A stretch of DNA of 64,000 nt from contig OY282605.1 of assembly GCA_958298945.1 (NCBI GenBank), positions 8,765,811 through 8,829,810 of the forward strand, read 5' to 3'. Each line of letters opens with the position of its first letter. The stretch's first letter is position 1. The translations under genes were made by a program, and so were the position numbers. The notes under the pieces are model-generated. The model worked only from the letters and a program-made list of their open reading frames with translations. It was not told the origin of the DNA and ran no database searches. This document shows, piece after piece, positions 22,101-33,560 of the stretch. Source of the stretch: Atherix ibis. Its lineage: Eukaryota > Arthropoda > Insecta > Diptera > Athericidae.

Positions 22101-23269
22101 AAACTCTTTATTTTTGCTTTTAGTACTTTTCTGCTAAAAAAAATCACAATATTCTGTTTATAATAATTTCACCAAAAAATAAACATTTAGTCTCATTTCA
22201 TCGATTAAAAATTATTGGATTTATAAAAATTTTAAATTATTAATTGTAAAATAATTAAATACAAAATTAACCTATTTTTCACTATTAAATAATTCAATTG
22301 TCGTCATTTAGCTTATCATTATTTCCGTAATAGCTATTTTTGCTATAGGAAAATCTGAACTGTTCTCCTCCGAGTGTGCTTGAGAGCATATCAAAAGGTT
22401 ATCAGTGGAATATTTGCCTTACGAATATAAATATTGCGTCATTGAATAATTCTAGATTGTGTACGAGTATCTAAAGTTTCATCTTTAAATTCAACAAATA
22501 CTCTAATCAGTTTCGAATTGGATTTAGATAAATATACTCGAAGAAGGAAGATGGAATGTGTTTAAATACAAAAAAAAACAGAAGCAATTGAAAATAATAG
22601 AAACAATAAACACTGGAGCTAAATGAACAACGCATGGGGAAGCTCTTAATTGTTATTCATGGTGGCGGACCATGCAATGACGCACTTCCCTCTAGACATT
22701 CAACTACCGGAGAATGGCCCACCATCTTTATCGCATAAGTGCACGATCAAATGTGTATATTTATTTGTATTCACCTGTAAAATAATATTTAATTATTTGT
22801 TTTGTTGGAAACGGTAACTTATTGACTGAAGAGATACAATTTCCAGTTTTAAAAGCAAAAACCAAACTACAAACACATGTACAAAAAAAATTCATTGCAA
22901 GAGTGTGTGTGTGTGTGTGCGAGCGTATCAAAACGTTACGAATTGATTTATAAATTTACGTAACGTTCGTTATTGATATAAATTCCGTATTGAAATTAAT
23001 TACACTAGCAATTATTATGCAATTTGTTTGTTTTTATTTTTTTAAAAATGTTTTTAATTCAAAAGCTGAATTAAAAGCTTACTTTACATGGTAAATTTCG
23101 AAAATATTTTACTTAATCAATAATTTTTTGTGGTATTTTTTTTTTTGTCAATTTAATAATTTTGATTGCATTTTTTTTTTGAAGGGTTGTTTTTATTATT
23201 TTCTTTTTTCTTTTTAATTTTGGTAACCAAAAATTATGACTATTAATTTTTTTTTTTGCAATGCTTTAG
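22101..23269. other. AT-rich DNA, possibly intronic
   Basis: Contains a short GT repeat (22903-22919) and a GC-richer patch at about 22640-22730 with no clear frame. It ends in a T-rich tract just before the acceptor of the exon at 23270, so part is probably intron. Confidence 0.4.
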
Positions 23270-23364
23270 ACGAGGTGTTGCAGATCATTAATGAGATTGG
23301 CATCAGCGAGAGTAATCTGGCAACACTGCAGACGTTCAGAGACCTTTTAGAGCATGATAAGTGA
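23270..23364 (+). CDS. 3'-terminal coding exon of an unidentified gene
   Basis: A pyrimidine-rich tract (T run at 23247-23257) and CTTTAG (AG at 23268-23269) precede a short block of well-formed codons: two bases completing a split codon, then 30 codons reading EVLQIINEIGISESNLATLQ and TFRDLLEHDK, and TGA at 23362-23364. The block is much richer in G and C than its surroundings and uses C/G-ending codons (ATC, GGC, AGC, CTG, CAG, TTC). The peptide is acidic, amphipathic and probably helical. I do not recognise the protein. Upstream exons were not located; the intron phase would be 1. Confidence 0.55.
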
Positions 23365-23689
23365 AGTTTTTTGTTTGCAGTGTATTACGAAAAATGGAAT
23401 AGCAAAATTTCCATTTTTTTTGTAACGTACTAGAAAAAAAAATGTCGCTAAAATTTGAGGTCTGAGAAGAGGTTGAAAGCTAACCTCACTCACGGACGTC
23501 TTCCACATAGAAAATTGATGAGAATATAGAACCTATCGAAGAATTCTTTATGAAAAGAACGTCTTTTTTGAAAAAAAAGACTTATTTTTGAAAACTTCTT
23601 TATAAAAATGATTTTCTTTTAAGCTGTCACAACGCCGACAATTTTTTGGTTCCTCAATCCCCCCAATTCTCCTGATCGCATTTCGAATT
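23365..23689. other. 3' flank of the exon, no gene recognised
   Basis: AT-rich; likely 3' UTR followed by the edge of the tandem array. No clear AATAAA was found in the first 200 bases. Confidence 0.35.
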
Positions 23690-24720
23690 TTTTTTCTACA
23701 AAAGGGATTTCTAAGGCTTAACATTCACCTTATTCACCTGATACCAATTTGTGCGACTTTTGTTATTTGCTCCTTCAGGTCTTAGACCATCTAAAAGGTC
23801 CTGCCAATACCATCCAAAGGAGTATAACCGTGGAGCTGAAGGCGTTGAAGTTCCACTTGAAGGCTTTGAGCACAATTTTTTTTTCGTACAATGGGATTCC
23901 TAAGGGCCCCCCTCCCCTTATTCACCTTGTATTAGTCCTTGCTACTTTTATTTTTGTTCCCTAAGGTCCTAGACCACCTAAAAGGTACAGTCGATAACAT
24001 CCAAAGGAGTATAATCGAGGAACTGAAGGCGATGAAGTACCACTTGAAGGCCTCCAGCACCATTTTTTTTCATACAAAGGAATTCTTAAGATTTCTCAGA
24101 CCCCTTATTCACATGATATCAATCCGTGCGACTTTTTTCTTGTTCCCTAAGGTCTTAGACAACCTTAAAGTTACTATCGATACCATCCAAAGGAGCATAA
24201 CCCAAGAGCTGAAGGCGATTAAGTATCACTTGAAGGCTTCCAGCATGAATTTTTCTTCGACAAAAGGTATTTCTAAAGCTCTCCATTCCCCTTATTCATC
24301 TTATATAAGTCCATGCTACTTTTGTTATTTGTTCCTTGAGGTCTTAGACCACCTTAAAGACACAGTCGATAACATTCATAGGAATATAACCGAGGAGGTG
24401 AAGGCCTCGAAATTCCACTTGAAGGCTTCGAGCACAATTTTTTTTTCCTTCAAAATGATTCCTAAGATTTCTCAGACCCCTTATTCACATGATATCAAGC
24501 CGTGCGACTTTTTTTTTATTTCCTAAGGTCTTAGTCCAAAACCGACGAGCTGAAGGCGTTGAAGATCCAATCAAATCCTTCCAGTACTGCTACTAAGAAA
24601 GGCAACAATGCATCCGCCAATGTGTAGCTGCCCAAGGGAGCAATTTTGAAGGAGATTAGTCTTTCTGCCATACGTTTATAGAGTCTTACAGCCGTTATCT
24701 TCTAAAAAATTCCACTGAAA
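23690..24720 (+). repeat. Tandem array made from a mariner transposase segment (~188-bp monomer)
   Basis: Five tandem units begin at 23698, 23888, 24074, 24260 and 24450 (spacings 190, 186, 186, 190). Each encodes the same 62-63 residue piece of the family A transposase: about TKGIPxxxxPPYSxDIxPCDFFLFPK, then VLDHLKGTVDNIQRSITEEL and KAxKxHLKASS. The segment holds the third catalytic Asp (CDFF in the last unit). Because the period is near a multiple of three, one frame (23939-24526, 195 codons) stays open through units 2-5. Unit 5 loses its middle and then continues as a unique mariner C terminus (about 24590-24660, CAAQGSNFEGD-like). No first or second catalytic Asp is present. Confidence 0.9.
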
Positions 24721-27699
24721 ATAAAAAAATTCCTAATCTGGACTAGCTATTTTTCTACTGCAAATAATATTGCGAAGAAAAAAGGCATTTTTTTTGGTTT
24801 ACTACTTAAATTTTTAACTGGTCCAATGCTATTACGGTCCATGCTCTAAAAAAACGGTCCATGCTATAAAAACCGTCTACCTTCAATATTAAGCCTATAA
24901 TTTTTGAAATAAAAAACTTATTATGACTACAGAAAATTTATTATCCCTACGCACTCCTTGGTCCAAAAATTATTCTTATATTTACCAAACATTCGAATCG
25001 ATTTTCCAAAAAATTTATTCTCTCCTACTTATAATCATTTTTATTAACCAATAGTTACGTTAAGGACTAAGACAATCCTCTCGAACAGATAAAATTCGGA
25101 TATAAGAAATTTTCTTTTGATAGAGCAAAAAAAAAAAAACTACTAAGTTTTTGGAAATCTTTTAGATTATTTTCCCGAATAAACGACTATTTGCAAAGGA
25201 CTTAATCTCAAATTGACAATTAGTATTTATGACTCTACAAATATGGACCGAAACTAATTTATACGAAATCGAACGTATTTTATTCAAAATAGCAAAGCTA
25301 ATAATTCCTTTTTTTTATGTGTATAGACCAGACTGTGCCTTTATATTATCCTTGCTAGAACTTACCTTGCTTCTTTTTATTACGTTTCAAGGATATAATT
25401 GTCTATTTTCGTTCTATGTACGAACTAAATTTGTTCAAAAAGTTTTTATTTGGAATGAATTCCGATACGAGCATGAAAAGTCTTCAAGGATTACATTGCG
25501 ATTAATGTTAATTTATGTGATCGCATATGTCCTGAATTCATAAATAAATTACTTTATAGCGTAAGGTATCCTCCGTAAATGTAATACGACATGGATATAT
25601 AAAAGAAACTTTCAATTACAGGACACGAAGTGGATCCTTTTTCGATTTTCTATAGTGGAACAGAAATTATATAAGTGCTCGTTTCTATAGATTGAATAAA
25701 TGCAAAAGGATAAATTGACGATAGAGTTAAAGTTCCTTTTGCAAAGGACCTTGATATTATTGGAGAATATTTTATGTCACATAATTTCTGTTACTATAAA
25801 ATGCATCTCACGCTATAATTGTAAATGAAATTTGGCAATTTTCTTCTAAACTTACGAGCATCGTCCCAAAAGGACTAGCTTCTATAACTTTTTCGATTTA
25901 GATTTTCCCTGTTTTTTTTCTCTTTCAACTTTTATTGCCCAAAGAAAAGGACTCGTCGCTTGTTGTTGTCGTATTCATTTTTGCACAAAAATATTTCATT
26001 TTACTCATTCGTAATCGTACAAATATAATCTGTCCATTATCCTTTTCATTATTTTATTCTCGTTTTTTTTGTTGTTGTTTTTTCCACAACAAAATTTATT
26101 ATGTTTATTTTGTGTTCTGACGGATCTGAGACTTATTAACATCTTCGAAATTGTCTGCATTCCAAAGGATATACTCAATTTATTTATTCTTCACGTTCAA
26201 TAACGATTTATTATTTTCTACATTGAACCGAAACGTGCAGTACAATGAGAAATGATAGTGTGGGACGGTTAAGGAGGGGAGGGGGGGAGGGGAGGGAGAA
26301 AAAGGATCTCCTATATGCTCAGGATATTATTCAGACTTTGCGTATTCATATGCTCGTATTCTTTTCAGATAAATTCAGTATTCAGTTTGTTAAGAATGTG
26401 TTATTCTCTACGATATTTTGTGGGACTTTATAGACGTTCCTGGCTTTCGATTTAAGGAAACAATCATTCTCAAAAGGCGAAGACTTTCGGAAGGAGAAAA
26501 TTCACTACTTTTTGTTAGAAAAAAACGCCTTTGGATTATTAGAATGAGTTTCATTTTATCCTTTTTTAACAGAAAATATGGGCTACAGCACGCTAGGGTG
26601 CTGTATTTGTTAAACTCATTGTCAGAATATGTTTAAGGTGCAGCAAAACTCTGGCGGCACAGAAATTTAAGGGGGGTTAAGTATGGCAGATTTGTATGAT
26701 GAAAACAATAAAGGTGAAATTAGGAAGCAGACATGAATGAGGTGAAGGACTTAACAAGGACTTGCCGTATTTTATGTTATTAGTTTTGTGTTGGCACACG
26801 CAAATAGGCTATTGGAATCGTTTGACTTTTGTGCGTTTATATTTACCTAATGTGCCACACCTTAAATATGTTATCAGCCGTTATCAAATATGGCTGAAAA
26901 TTTGTACACATAGCAGTGTGATGTCTGGTCATAAATAAGGCTCGCAATTTCCCTTATTGCAATTGTCAGATAGTAAAATTTGAATTTGGTCATAAATTTT
27001 TCGAAATTTCTATTTAATTGTAATTTGAAATTAATCTCAGACAAATTTCTGTCTTCTGTCTTCTAAAAAAAATTTTCATAGAACACTTTTTTTTATTTTA
27101 TAAATGAAGATACTCTGCAGTTAATTATTTTCTAGAATAAAATGCAAATTCCTCTCTTGCACATTAATTTTATGCAATTAATTAACTTAAATTCAACTGC
27201 ATAATAATGACTCAGAAATTGATATTTTTAGCTACATTCTCATACAGTGTCAGTCACTTTGGAATAATTGCGTGGGATTTTGTTATTATTCACTTTAAGG
27301 GGGAGACACCAAAATAGATATTCTTCTTATTTATCAACTAATATTTATAAATATCTTTTATTAGTTTTATAAATATGATTTTTAAAATAAAATTCATATT
27401 ATTTTTTGGAGAGGAAAAGTTGATATTTGTTTTTGTTTTTTATGTGCGCCAATTTTATCTTAACTCAAATTAAGTGTAATAATTATAAATGCCAACTTAA
27501 ACGATAGTGTAGTGTCCAAATTACAAATTCTTAGCATTCGTTTTTGTTGTAGAGTACATTTAATAAAATACTGGTTGACGCAAAATGAACATTGTAGTTC
27601 GTATTCCTGGTAACTTTTTTTTATTTTATTTGGTTTTTTTATTAAATTTTATTTTAGTATGTTTTAGAGAAGACTTTAAATGGAAAATTCGTATAAAAT
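24721..27699. other. AT-rich intergenic DNA, nothing recognised
   Basis: Contains a small direct repeat ACGGTCCATGCT near 24834-24865, a hydrophobic 104-codon frame at 25229-25543 without recognisable features, and a purine/G-rich tract at 26272-26302. I could not place any gene or transposon. Confidence 0.45.
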
Positions 27700-28542
27700 C
27701 GAGACCATAACACCGGAAATTAGTGTTATGGTTGGTCTTTCATCCGGTTGTAGCCACCTTGCGTGCCAGTTAAACACTCATTCACGCACCATTCTCGCTC
27801 TCCTCTCAAAAAGTGCCGCGGCAAATCTATTCAGATATTCATACCATTCTCTCACACCTAACACTCGACTCACATCCACACTATCATCATTCACCACGAT
27901 TCCACATGCACTTAAGTCTACGCAAATACTCGTACAGGCCACACTCAATGAGAAGGTGTTTGGCACTCTCCTCCGCCGCCCACAAGGGTATCTAGCCTTC
28001 ACAGCCAGACCACGCCTGTACAGGACCCATTCATACTGCCATGTCCCGTGATTAAATACCCAAGGTACAGACCAAATTCAAATCCATACCCAGACGCAAA
28101 GCACACATCCGAAATGAACATGTGCGTCCATCTGCCATTCATACTCTTATCACATCGACGTTGCCAAATTTCATGCATTTTATTCAGACCCAGTACACGC
28201 CGTTGGCGTGGACTAATATCCTGAAACTCTTCTTTCATAACCGGACAACCAGCAAGCGATGCTTCCACGCAGCACCTCCAGGTCCCATGGAATTTCTCTT
28301 ATGCGAACCAGCATCGCCTCGGTTGACACGGTTCTACATACATTCAAACATGCCTACAAAGTCAGACGCCGAACAGAATTTACGCCTACTCTTGCATACA
28401 CACGACGCATTCATTGCACACAGAACAAACACACTCTTGTACAGGACTTTCACCGCTCTGGATCGAAGTCCCCATACTTTGCGAAATACTCGCATCAGCA
28501 TGCCAACCAAACCGGCCACGCGCCACCTTAGAACATTGCAAG
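27700..28542 (-). mobile_element. R1-clade retrotransposon, 3' part of ORF2 and UTR
   Basis: The minus strand parallels the element at 15.9-16.8 kb: FGWHADASISQSMG-like sequence, AVKVLYKSVFVLCAMNASCV (28480-28400), FQDISPRQRRVLGLNKMHEI, MFISDVCFASGYGFEFGL and GYLITGHGSMNGSCTGVVWL (28268-27999), then frames to 27778 (ACGIVVNDDSVDVSRVLGV). GYLxTGHG and the C-terminal region mark R1-clade ORF2; the RT core is absent. The upstream edge at 28542 abuts a cecropia-type mariner fragment. Frameshifted and inactive. Identity to the 16-kb copy looks high, so both belong to one family. Confidence 0.85.
27704..27732. repeat. 10-bp perfect hairpin in the R1 3' UTR
   Basis: ACCATAACAC (27704-27713) and GTGTTATGGT (27723-27732) are exact reverse complements separated by 9 bases. 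It lies just beyond the C-terminal coding part of the R1 element on the minus strand and is not seen in the 16-kb copy. Confidence 0.85.
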
Positions 28543-28985
28543 AGGTTCATCTTGCTTTTCACATTAAATTCATAAGTTGCCTTTTGAACCCGCCCTTTCG
28601 AATCATAAGCGGCCATTTTTCATCACCTAATATGATTTGTTTCAGAAATGGCTCAATTTCATTGCGCTTTAGTAGCGCATCGCACATGGTAAGTCGGTTC
28701 ATCTTGCTTTTCACACTCAATTCATAAGTTTACTTTTGAACCCGGCTTAAAACGGTTCGGAGACAAATATTTAATTGATAACCTATGTCATGTCTGCTAA
28801 TATGCTGGTCTTGCTAAATTTTTTCGACAATTTCATCACTTCTTTCGGTAATTGACCGACTAGAACGTGGCTTATCTTTGCAATTGGACAAAGCTAACTT
28901 TTAACTCCATCTGTTGGAAAACGCTATGAACTTTTCAACTACCTAATAGTGTAAATAAAATCCACATTAAAAATGGGTACAATAA
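28543..28985 (-). mobile_element. Cecropia-type mariner, N-terminal fragment with internal duplication
   Basis: The minus strand reads SSRSITERSDEIVEKI, DQHISRHDIGYQLNICLRTVL (second HTH), KSKMNRLTMCDALLKRNEI, then EPFLKQIILGDEKW, the block holding the first catalytic Asp in cecropia/Hsmar1-type transposases. A VQKxTYExxVKSKMN segment occurs twice (28543-28593 and 28690-28740), the second time after GDEKW, where it does not belong. The sequence then passes into R1 at 28542. Several stops; inactive. Confidence 0.75.
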
Positions 28986-29059
28986 ACAGATTTCAATACT
29001 GTTGTACGGTTTAAAACAACCACTCGTACACATGTAATGCTGTTGTAGGATTTGTGCAT

Positions 29060-29600
29060 ATTTCGTTTTTGTGTCGTTAAATAACGACTCTCGCGAATTG
29101 TGTTATAACATAAGCTCGTTCTGTTTTTTTAAAATTATTTTTAATATTATTTTAAATATGCTCCCTTATTTTTGATGACCTTCTTCCATATTCGCCTTCT
29201 GTAGTAATTCTGAAATTTATTGGCCTAAAAGTTATCTGAGTGTTTTTTTGCAGAATTGTAAGCTTTCACCATTTAGGAATTTTAGCAAGTAATCTGAGGT
29301 TTTCATATCTAGACTATTAAGTAAAAAATCCTAGTCAAATTGCAAAAATTTTTGCCAAGTCTGCAAAGAAATGTGTCGTTTGGTGTTGTCATGGTAGAAG
29401 ACGACACCCTTTCTGTTGGCTAACGCTGGCCTCTTCCCGTCAAATTCTATCTTCATTTTTTCCCATCGCTTGCAGTTACTAGTTAAATCAGTGGTTTGAT
29501 TTTTTGTTTGCAGCAGCTTATAATACAGGACACCTTTCCAGTCCCATTGAATCATATCATTAGTTCTTTTTGGACTGAAAAAGTCAATAGCACAAGTTTC
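29060..29600 (-). mobile_element. Cecropia-type mariner, C-terminal part
   Basis: Frame 29555-29331 reads MIQWDWKGVLYYKLL, KRPALANRKGVVFYHDNTK (second catalytic Asp in HDN) and ISLQTWQKFLQFD. Decayed frames further along include FLNGES and, near 29195-29160, RRIWKKVIKNKGAYLK, the usual C terminus (ERWQKVIxxNGxY). The YSPDLAPSDY block with the third Asp is deleted. It lies in the wrong relative order to be the missing half of the 28.5-kb fragment unless rearranged. Confidence 0.75.
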
Positions 29601-29619
29601 TAGGTGGCATAAGGCATTT

Positions 29620-30110
29620 TTAGAGGGCCAAAAAGCAGCGGAAGACGAATCTTGCCTTAGTCACCTTTCAAGGACTTCTTTATAAACAGGACTGCTTTTC
29701 ATAAGAAAACGTCCCTTAAAAGCTCAGAAAGAGGATGTTTGGCGTCAGATCGCATAGTACAGACACTTAAATGCTCCATCATGACAACACTCTCCGTCGA
29801 TTTTTTGTCAGAAAAGGGATTCCTGTGGTTCATCCCCTCACCCCTCAATTACCCTTTTAACCAATAGATATCAGTCCATGTGATTTTTATTTGTTGCCCA
29901 AGATCAATTACCACGTGGAAAGTACTGTCGATATTACAGTATAGGCAAAGGAGTGTAGTCGAGAAGATAAAGGCGATTTTAGGTGAAGCCCTCCACTACT
30001 ATTATGAGGAATAGAAAAAACACCTCTGCCGATGTATAGCTGCCCAAAAAGGAACTACTTTAAAAGGGATAACATTGATATGTAAAAATAAAATGAAATC
30101 GTTGTAAAAA
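29620..30110 (+). mobile_element. Family A mariner, C-terminal half
   Basis: Plus-strand frames show HHDNT-like sequence (MLHHDN near 29778), then FFVRKGIPVVHP (about 29800), ISPCDFYLLPKI (third catalytic Asp, about 29873-29905), KECSREDK and the C-terminal YSCPKRNYFKRDNIDM (about 30034-30090). This copy shows the single-copy order FLSEKGIPVVHxP...SPCDFFLFPK, which lets the 23.7-kb monomer be recognised. Frameshifted and inactive. Confidence 0.7.
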
Positions 30111-30790
30111 TTATTTCAATGATCGAGAGAAGTAAAAAGTCAAATTTAAAAAAAAAAATCGATTTTCTGTGCAAATTAAACGATTGCTAAAAAAAACTGA
30201 CTTAATTCACATAAAATTTAGAACCAACAATATTGATAATTTCATGACTTATTTTTATGGGTAACTTTTTGCCAAAAATAAATTGGATCGAGATAATATG
30301 GCAATTTACGATAACATAATCCTGCCAAAAATAAACAAAAAACTATAAATTTTTCTCGATAATCAATTCTAGACACTTTTTATCCTACCACTCATAAAAT
30401 CAGTGAAATTTTCAAATAGTTCAATTTTCACATATTATAAATATTGTTGACTGACTATTAAATAATCATGGAACCTTTTAAATATTACATTTCGGAATGA
30501 AAAAGTTGATGGGTGGGGGGGTTGGTGGAATTATTATTTTCTTTTATGGCTTATTTGATCATTAATAAAAATCTAATAAATTCTGCGGTTCGTTATCAAA
30601 GGTAAACACTTAAGAAATCCTGTGCGATATGATAAAATTGATTATGATAACAGCGCTCTAACTTTATTTAGTAATAAGAGTTTTTTTTCTTCTGTGCAAT
30701 CCGAATAAATGGATTTGTTTTATTTAATTTTTGTTTGTATAATAATCACACAGTTCAATTGCTGGTGTGTGTGTGGAAGGGTGTTATTGT
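30111..30790. other. AT-rich DNA, no gene recognised
   Basis: No recognisable frame. A G-rich patch lies near 30508-30525. Confidence 0.45.
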
Positions 30791-30950
30791 TGTATTAGTA
30801 TAAGTCTTACGGTCGCTCCTCTTCAAAGCGGTCTTTTTGGGCAGTTATACATCGGTGGAGGTGTTTTTTCCACTATTTTCAACTGGAATCGTATTCAATT
30901 CCTCGATTACATTCCTTTGGGTATTATCTTCAGTATCAAGATAACACTAA
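30791..30950 (-). mobile_element. Family A mariner, short C-terminal fragment
   Basis: Closely similar to 44340-44480: both contain GGGCAGYTATACATCGGWGGAG and, further along, CTTTGRRTRTTATC then CAGTATCAA. On the minus strand this is the DTVDNIQRSVTEELxxIPVE region and C terminus. It ends at an 18-base C run (30952-30969). Confidence 0.65.
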
Positions 30951-30951
30951 A

Positions 30952-30969
30952 CCCCCCCCCCCCCCCCCC
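30952..30969. repeat. 18-base poly-C tract
   Basis: Eighteen consecutive C residues, unusual in this AT-rich setting; likely length-variable. Confidence 0.95.
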
Positions 30970-31340
30970 TTCTGATCACAATTGATTTTTAATATTGTGT
31001 ACAAAAAAAAATCACCCAGACTGTGTTCTGGTATGATTATGTGAGAATATGTTAGCTTATTTTCTGGGTGTTGTTAGATGGTAAGAGGAAGGTATGAAAA
31101 TTCGGATATTAAAGAACGTGAAGTTCAACAGGAATACCATCTTGGTATGGCGCTCCCATCGTTCCGATTTGAGTTCTGTTTTTTTTCCGTTAAGTTGGTA
31201 CATCTGTTGTTGATATTCCCTCTAAATCTTAGCGTCTTAGCTTGACATTTGCAAAAGTTACGTAGCCAAGAGTACATCTATCTCTGTGTGTGTTGGCGAT
31301 TTTTTACAATTTTAGAACTTGTATTAAATTTTGTGTAAAA

Positions 31341-32300
31341 AACAGATTTAATGGCACACGAACGTTGGAAATGTTGGAAAAGTGTTTCGGCAACGATTCT
31401 CTAAAATAAACGGTCGTTTACCAGTGGTACGACCGGTTTAAAAGTGGTCGTGAGTCAATCGAAGATGATGAACGCAGTGTCAGACCATCGACATCGAAAA
31501 CCGACGGAAACATTGATAAAGTAAAAGAAATGTTGGTCAATAACCGCAAATTAACCATCAGAGAGATAGCGGAGGACTTGAGCATTGCCTATGGTTCCGT
31601 CCAAGACATTTTGGTTAATGATTTGGGTTTCCGTCGTGTAGCAGCAAAGTTGGTGCCAAAAGACCTCAATTTCATGCAAAAAAGAGACCGTGTTGACGTC
31701 GCAAAAGACATGATTTGCGAGGCTGAATCCGATCCCACATTCATCAAAAGGATCATTACTGGAGACGAGACGTGGGTTTATGAGTACGACACGCAATCCA
31801 GACATCAGACAAGTGAATGGCGTTCATCAAATGATCCGAGACCAAAAAAAACACGTCGTTTTCAGTCAAAAAAGAATGAAATGCTCACGGTTTTCATGGA
31901 TTACAACGATGTAGTGCATCATGAATTTTTCCCAGAAGGTCGGACAGTAAACGAAGAGTATTATTTGGGCGTTATTAGACGTTTGCGTGAAGCAATTCGC
32001 CGAAAGAGACCAGAATTGTGGGCAGAAAACTCGTGGATTTTGCACCATGATAACGCACCGTCGCACAGTACCATCATTATTCGTAATTTTTTCACCATCC
32101 AACAACCAACGAATTCACCTGATTTGGCTCGCTGTGACTTCTTTCTGTTCAATCGAGTTAAAAAACCATTACGGGGAACGCGTTTAAACAGTCGAGAGGA
32201 AGTAATGGAAAAATCGCAGGAAGCACTGATAGACATACCGAAAACCGAATATAAAAAATGTTTCGAAAATTGGATCAAGCCGGTAACTTTTTGATCAAGG
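31341..32300 (+). mobile_element. Irritans-like mariner, long open transposase
   Basis: The transposase begins in decayed frames near 31360 (LEKCFGNDSL, YQWYDRFKSGRESIEDDERS) and becomes a clean frame at 31530-32294. No clear terminal repeats could be delimited; sequence beyond 32300 still resembles a frameshifted C terminus for about 40 bases. Confidence 0.8.
31530..32294 (+). pseudogene. Irritans-like mariner transposase, N-terminally frameshifted
   Basis: 254 codons: second HTH (LTIREIAEDLSIAYGSVQDI), KLVPKDLNFMQKRDRVDVAK, then the catalytic core ITGDETWVYEYD (first Asp at 31764), VHHEFFPEGRTVNEEYYLGV, RRKRPELWAENSWILHHDNA (second Asp at 32049) and NSPDLARCDFFLF (third Asp at 32136). Only 28 residues separate the last two Asp instead of 34, so about six residues are deleted in frame and the enzyme is probably dead although its frame is open. 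The first ~55-60 residues are present upstream but frameshifted and carry a stop (31360-31529). The C terminus ends early (ENWIKPVTF) through a frameshift. No introns. Confidence 0.85.
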
Positions 32301-33299
32301 TGGTATGTCCAGTTACTACCATACTCAGAGAAAACCTTGCCTTGATAGGGGGTTCGAAGTTTCTGCAAAGTGGTGCTCTCACATCCATCATAACAAAAAA
32401 AAGCCTGCCCAGACACTTGGGGTAAATGCAGATACTCAAAGGTGTTAATTTCTCCATGGAAGGAGAAAGGACAGATAAGAAAGAACAGCAGGAAAATAAT
32501 GAATTTAATTAAAAAAGTACCTTTTTATCTTAAAAAAATATCGGAGAAGAAAAAGTGAAATATATATTTAAAAAAAACCTCAAATCTTTTGAGGGGCGGG
32601 GAGGGGGGTATGATAAGGAGCAAGAAATATGGGGCAGGTGTTAATATTGGTTGGGATTGCGAACTAATTTTAAGAACTTAATTTTTGAGTGCCACTATTT
32701 CGGCGACGACGATTAATCCTATGACATCCGCTAATTCAGGAAATTCGGGTTACCGGACCGGTAGCCTAAGGTATGAGGAACCTTGAATAAAAAACCCGAT
32801 TTTATCATAAAATGCTTTAACATATTGTTGTGATCCAAGCAACTATAGCAGATATTCTTGGTGTTTATGAGAAATTCAAATGAAAATTTTTCTCTTCGTA
32901 CCAATTTTAACGCTCTTACGGTCAACCGAAAAAAATAACGGTTTTTAAAAAAGAAAATAAACCCGAAAACGGAAAATTAATTTCTATCAAAAAGAAAGCC
33001 AGCAACGCTTCTTGTTCACTCCTCAATTTCGACTGACTCAACCAACTTCATGGTGAAGCCAGATACCTGCGTAATGTTCGCACGCCAGATCCTACGTTCA
33101 GGGCATCTTGCTTGCACGAATCGCACCGACTCTCTCTATTCCATCGCACGATGCCGTTTGCACATGGCACGCGTATGATCGAATTAGCTACTCGAGGAGG
33201 CGTGGTCGAAACGTGAATTTTTCTGACGGTAGTGCTGCCAGATTCATCAAAACTGACCGAAAACTTCATGCCCAATTCCATGGATTCGTTCAATGCAAA
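32301..33299. other. No gene recognised; one unassigned frame
   Basis: Includes a G-rich patch near 32595-32610. A GC-richer stretch at 33020-33300 is open on the minus strand (96 codons, 33048-33338) and contains VANSIIRVPCANGIVRWNRE and CDSCKQDALNVGSGV. I cannot assign it. Confidence 0.35.
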
Positions 33300-33560
33300 A
33301 TATAAATTCCACACCAAAACAAAATCCATGAAAACCAAGCTGTGGCTGCCATAATAACTGATATCTAGAGAATAGAGGGGGCTGGGAAACTACAGAAACT
33401 CCTTTTTCCGAGAGAAACTCATCGATGGAGTGTCCAAGTAAAGAGTCTGCAATGTCCAATCTGTCGCAAAGAATCGGTTTTTGACCTTTCCAAAGACTCA
33501 CTAGAGCCCTAACTAGTTCCACATTATCATCAGTTTCCGATGTTGATGGCCTGCCTCCTC
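33300..33560 (-). mobile_element. Family A mariner with a large internal deletion
   Basis: The minus strand reads RGGRPSTSETDDNVELVRAL (linker after the first HTH) and, only some 35 codons later, DEFLSEKGVSVVSQPP, the segment just before the third catalytic Asp. Most of the catalytic domain is therefore missing. The FLSEKG block ties it to the copies at 23.7, 29.8 and 44.5 kb. Confidence 0.65.

Noticed and set aside
25229..25543. Hydrophobic 104-codon frame as a membrane protein
   Set aside because: Hydrophobicity follows from T-rich composition; no start context, splice sites or recognisable family.
27680..28727. Plus-strand open frames of 123 and 201 codons
   Set aside because: They are antisense to the R1-clade ORF2, whose motifs read on the minus strand.
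31961..32416. 151-codon minus-strand open frame
   Set aside because: Antisense shadow of the irritans-like mariner transposase.
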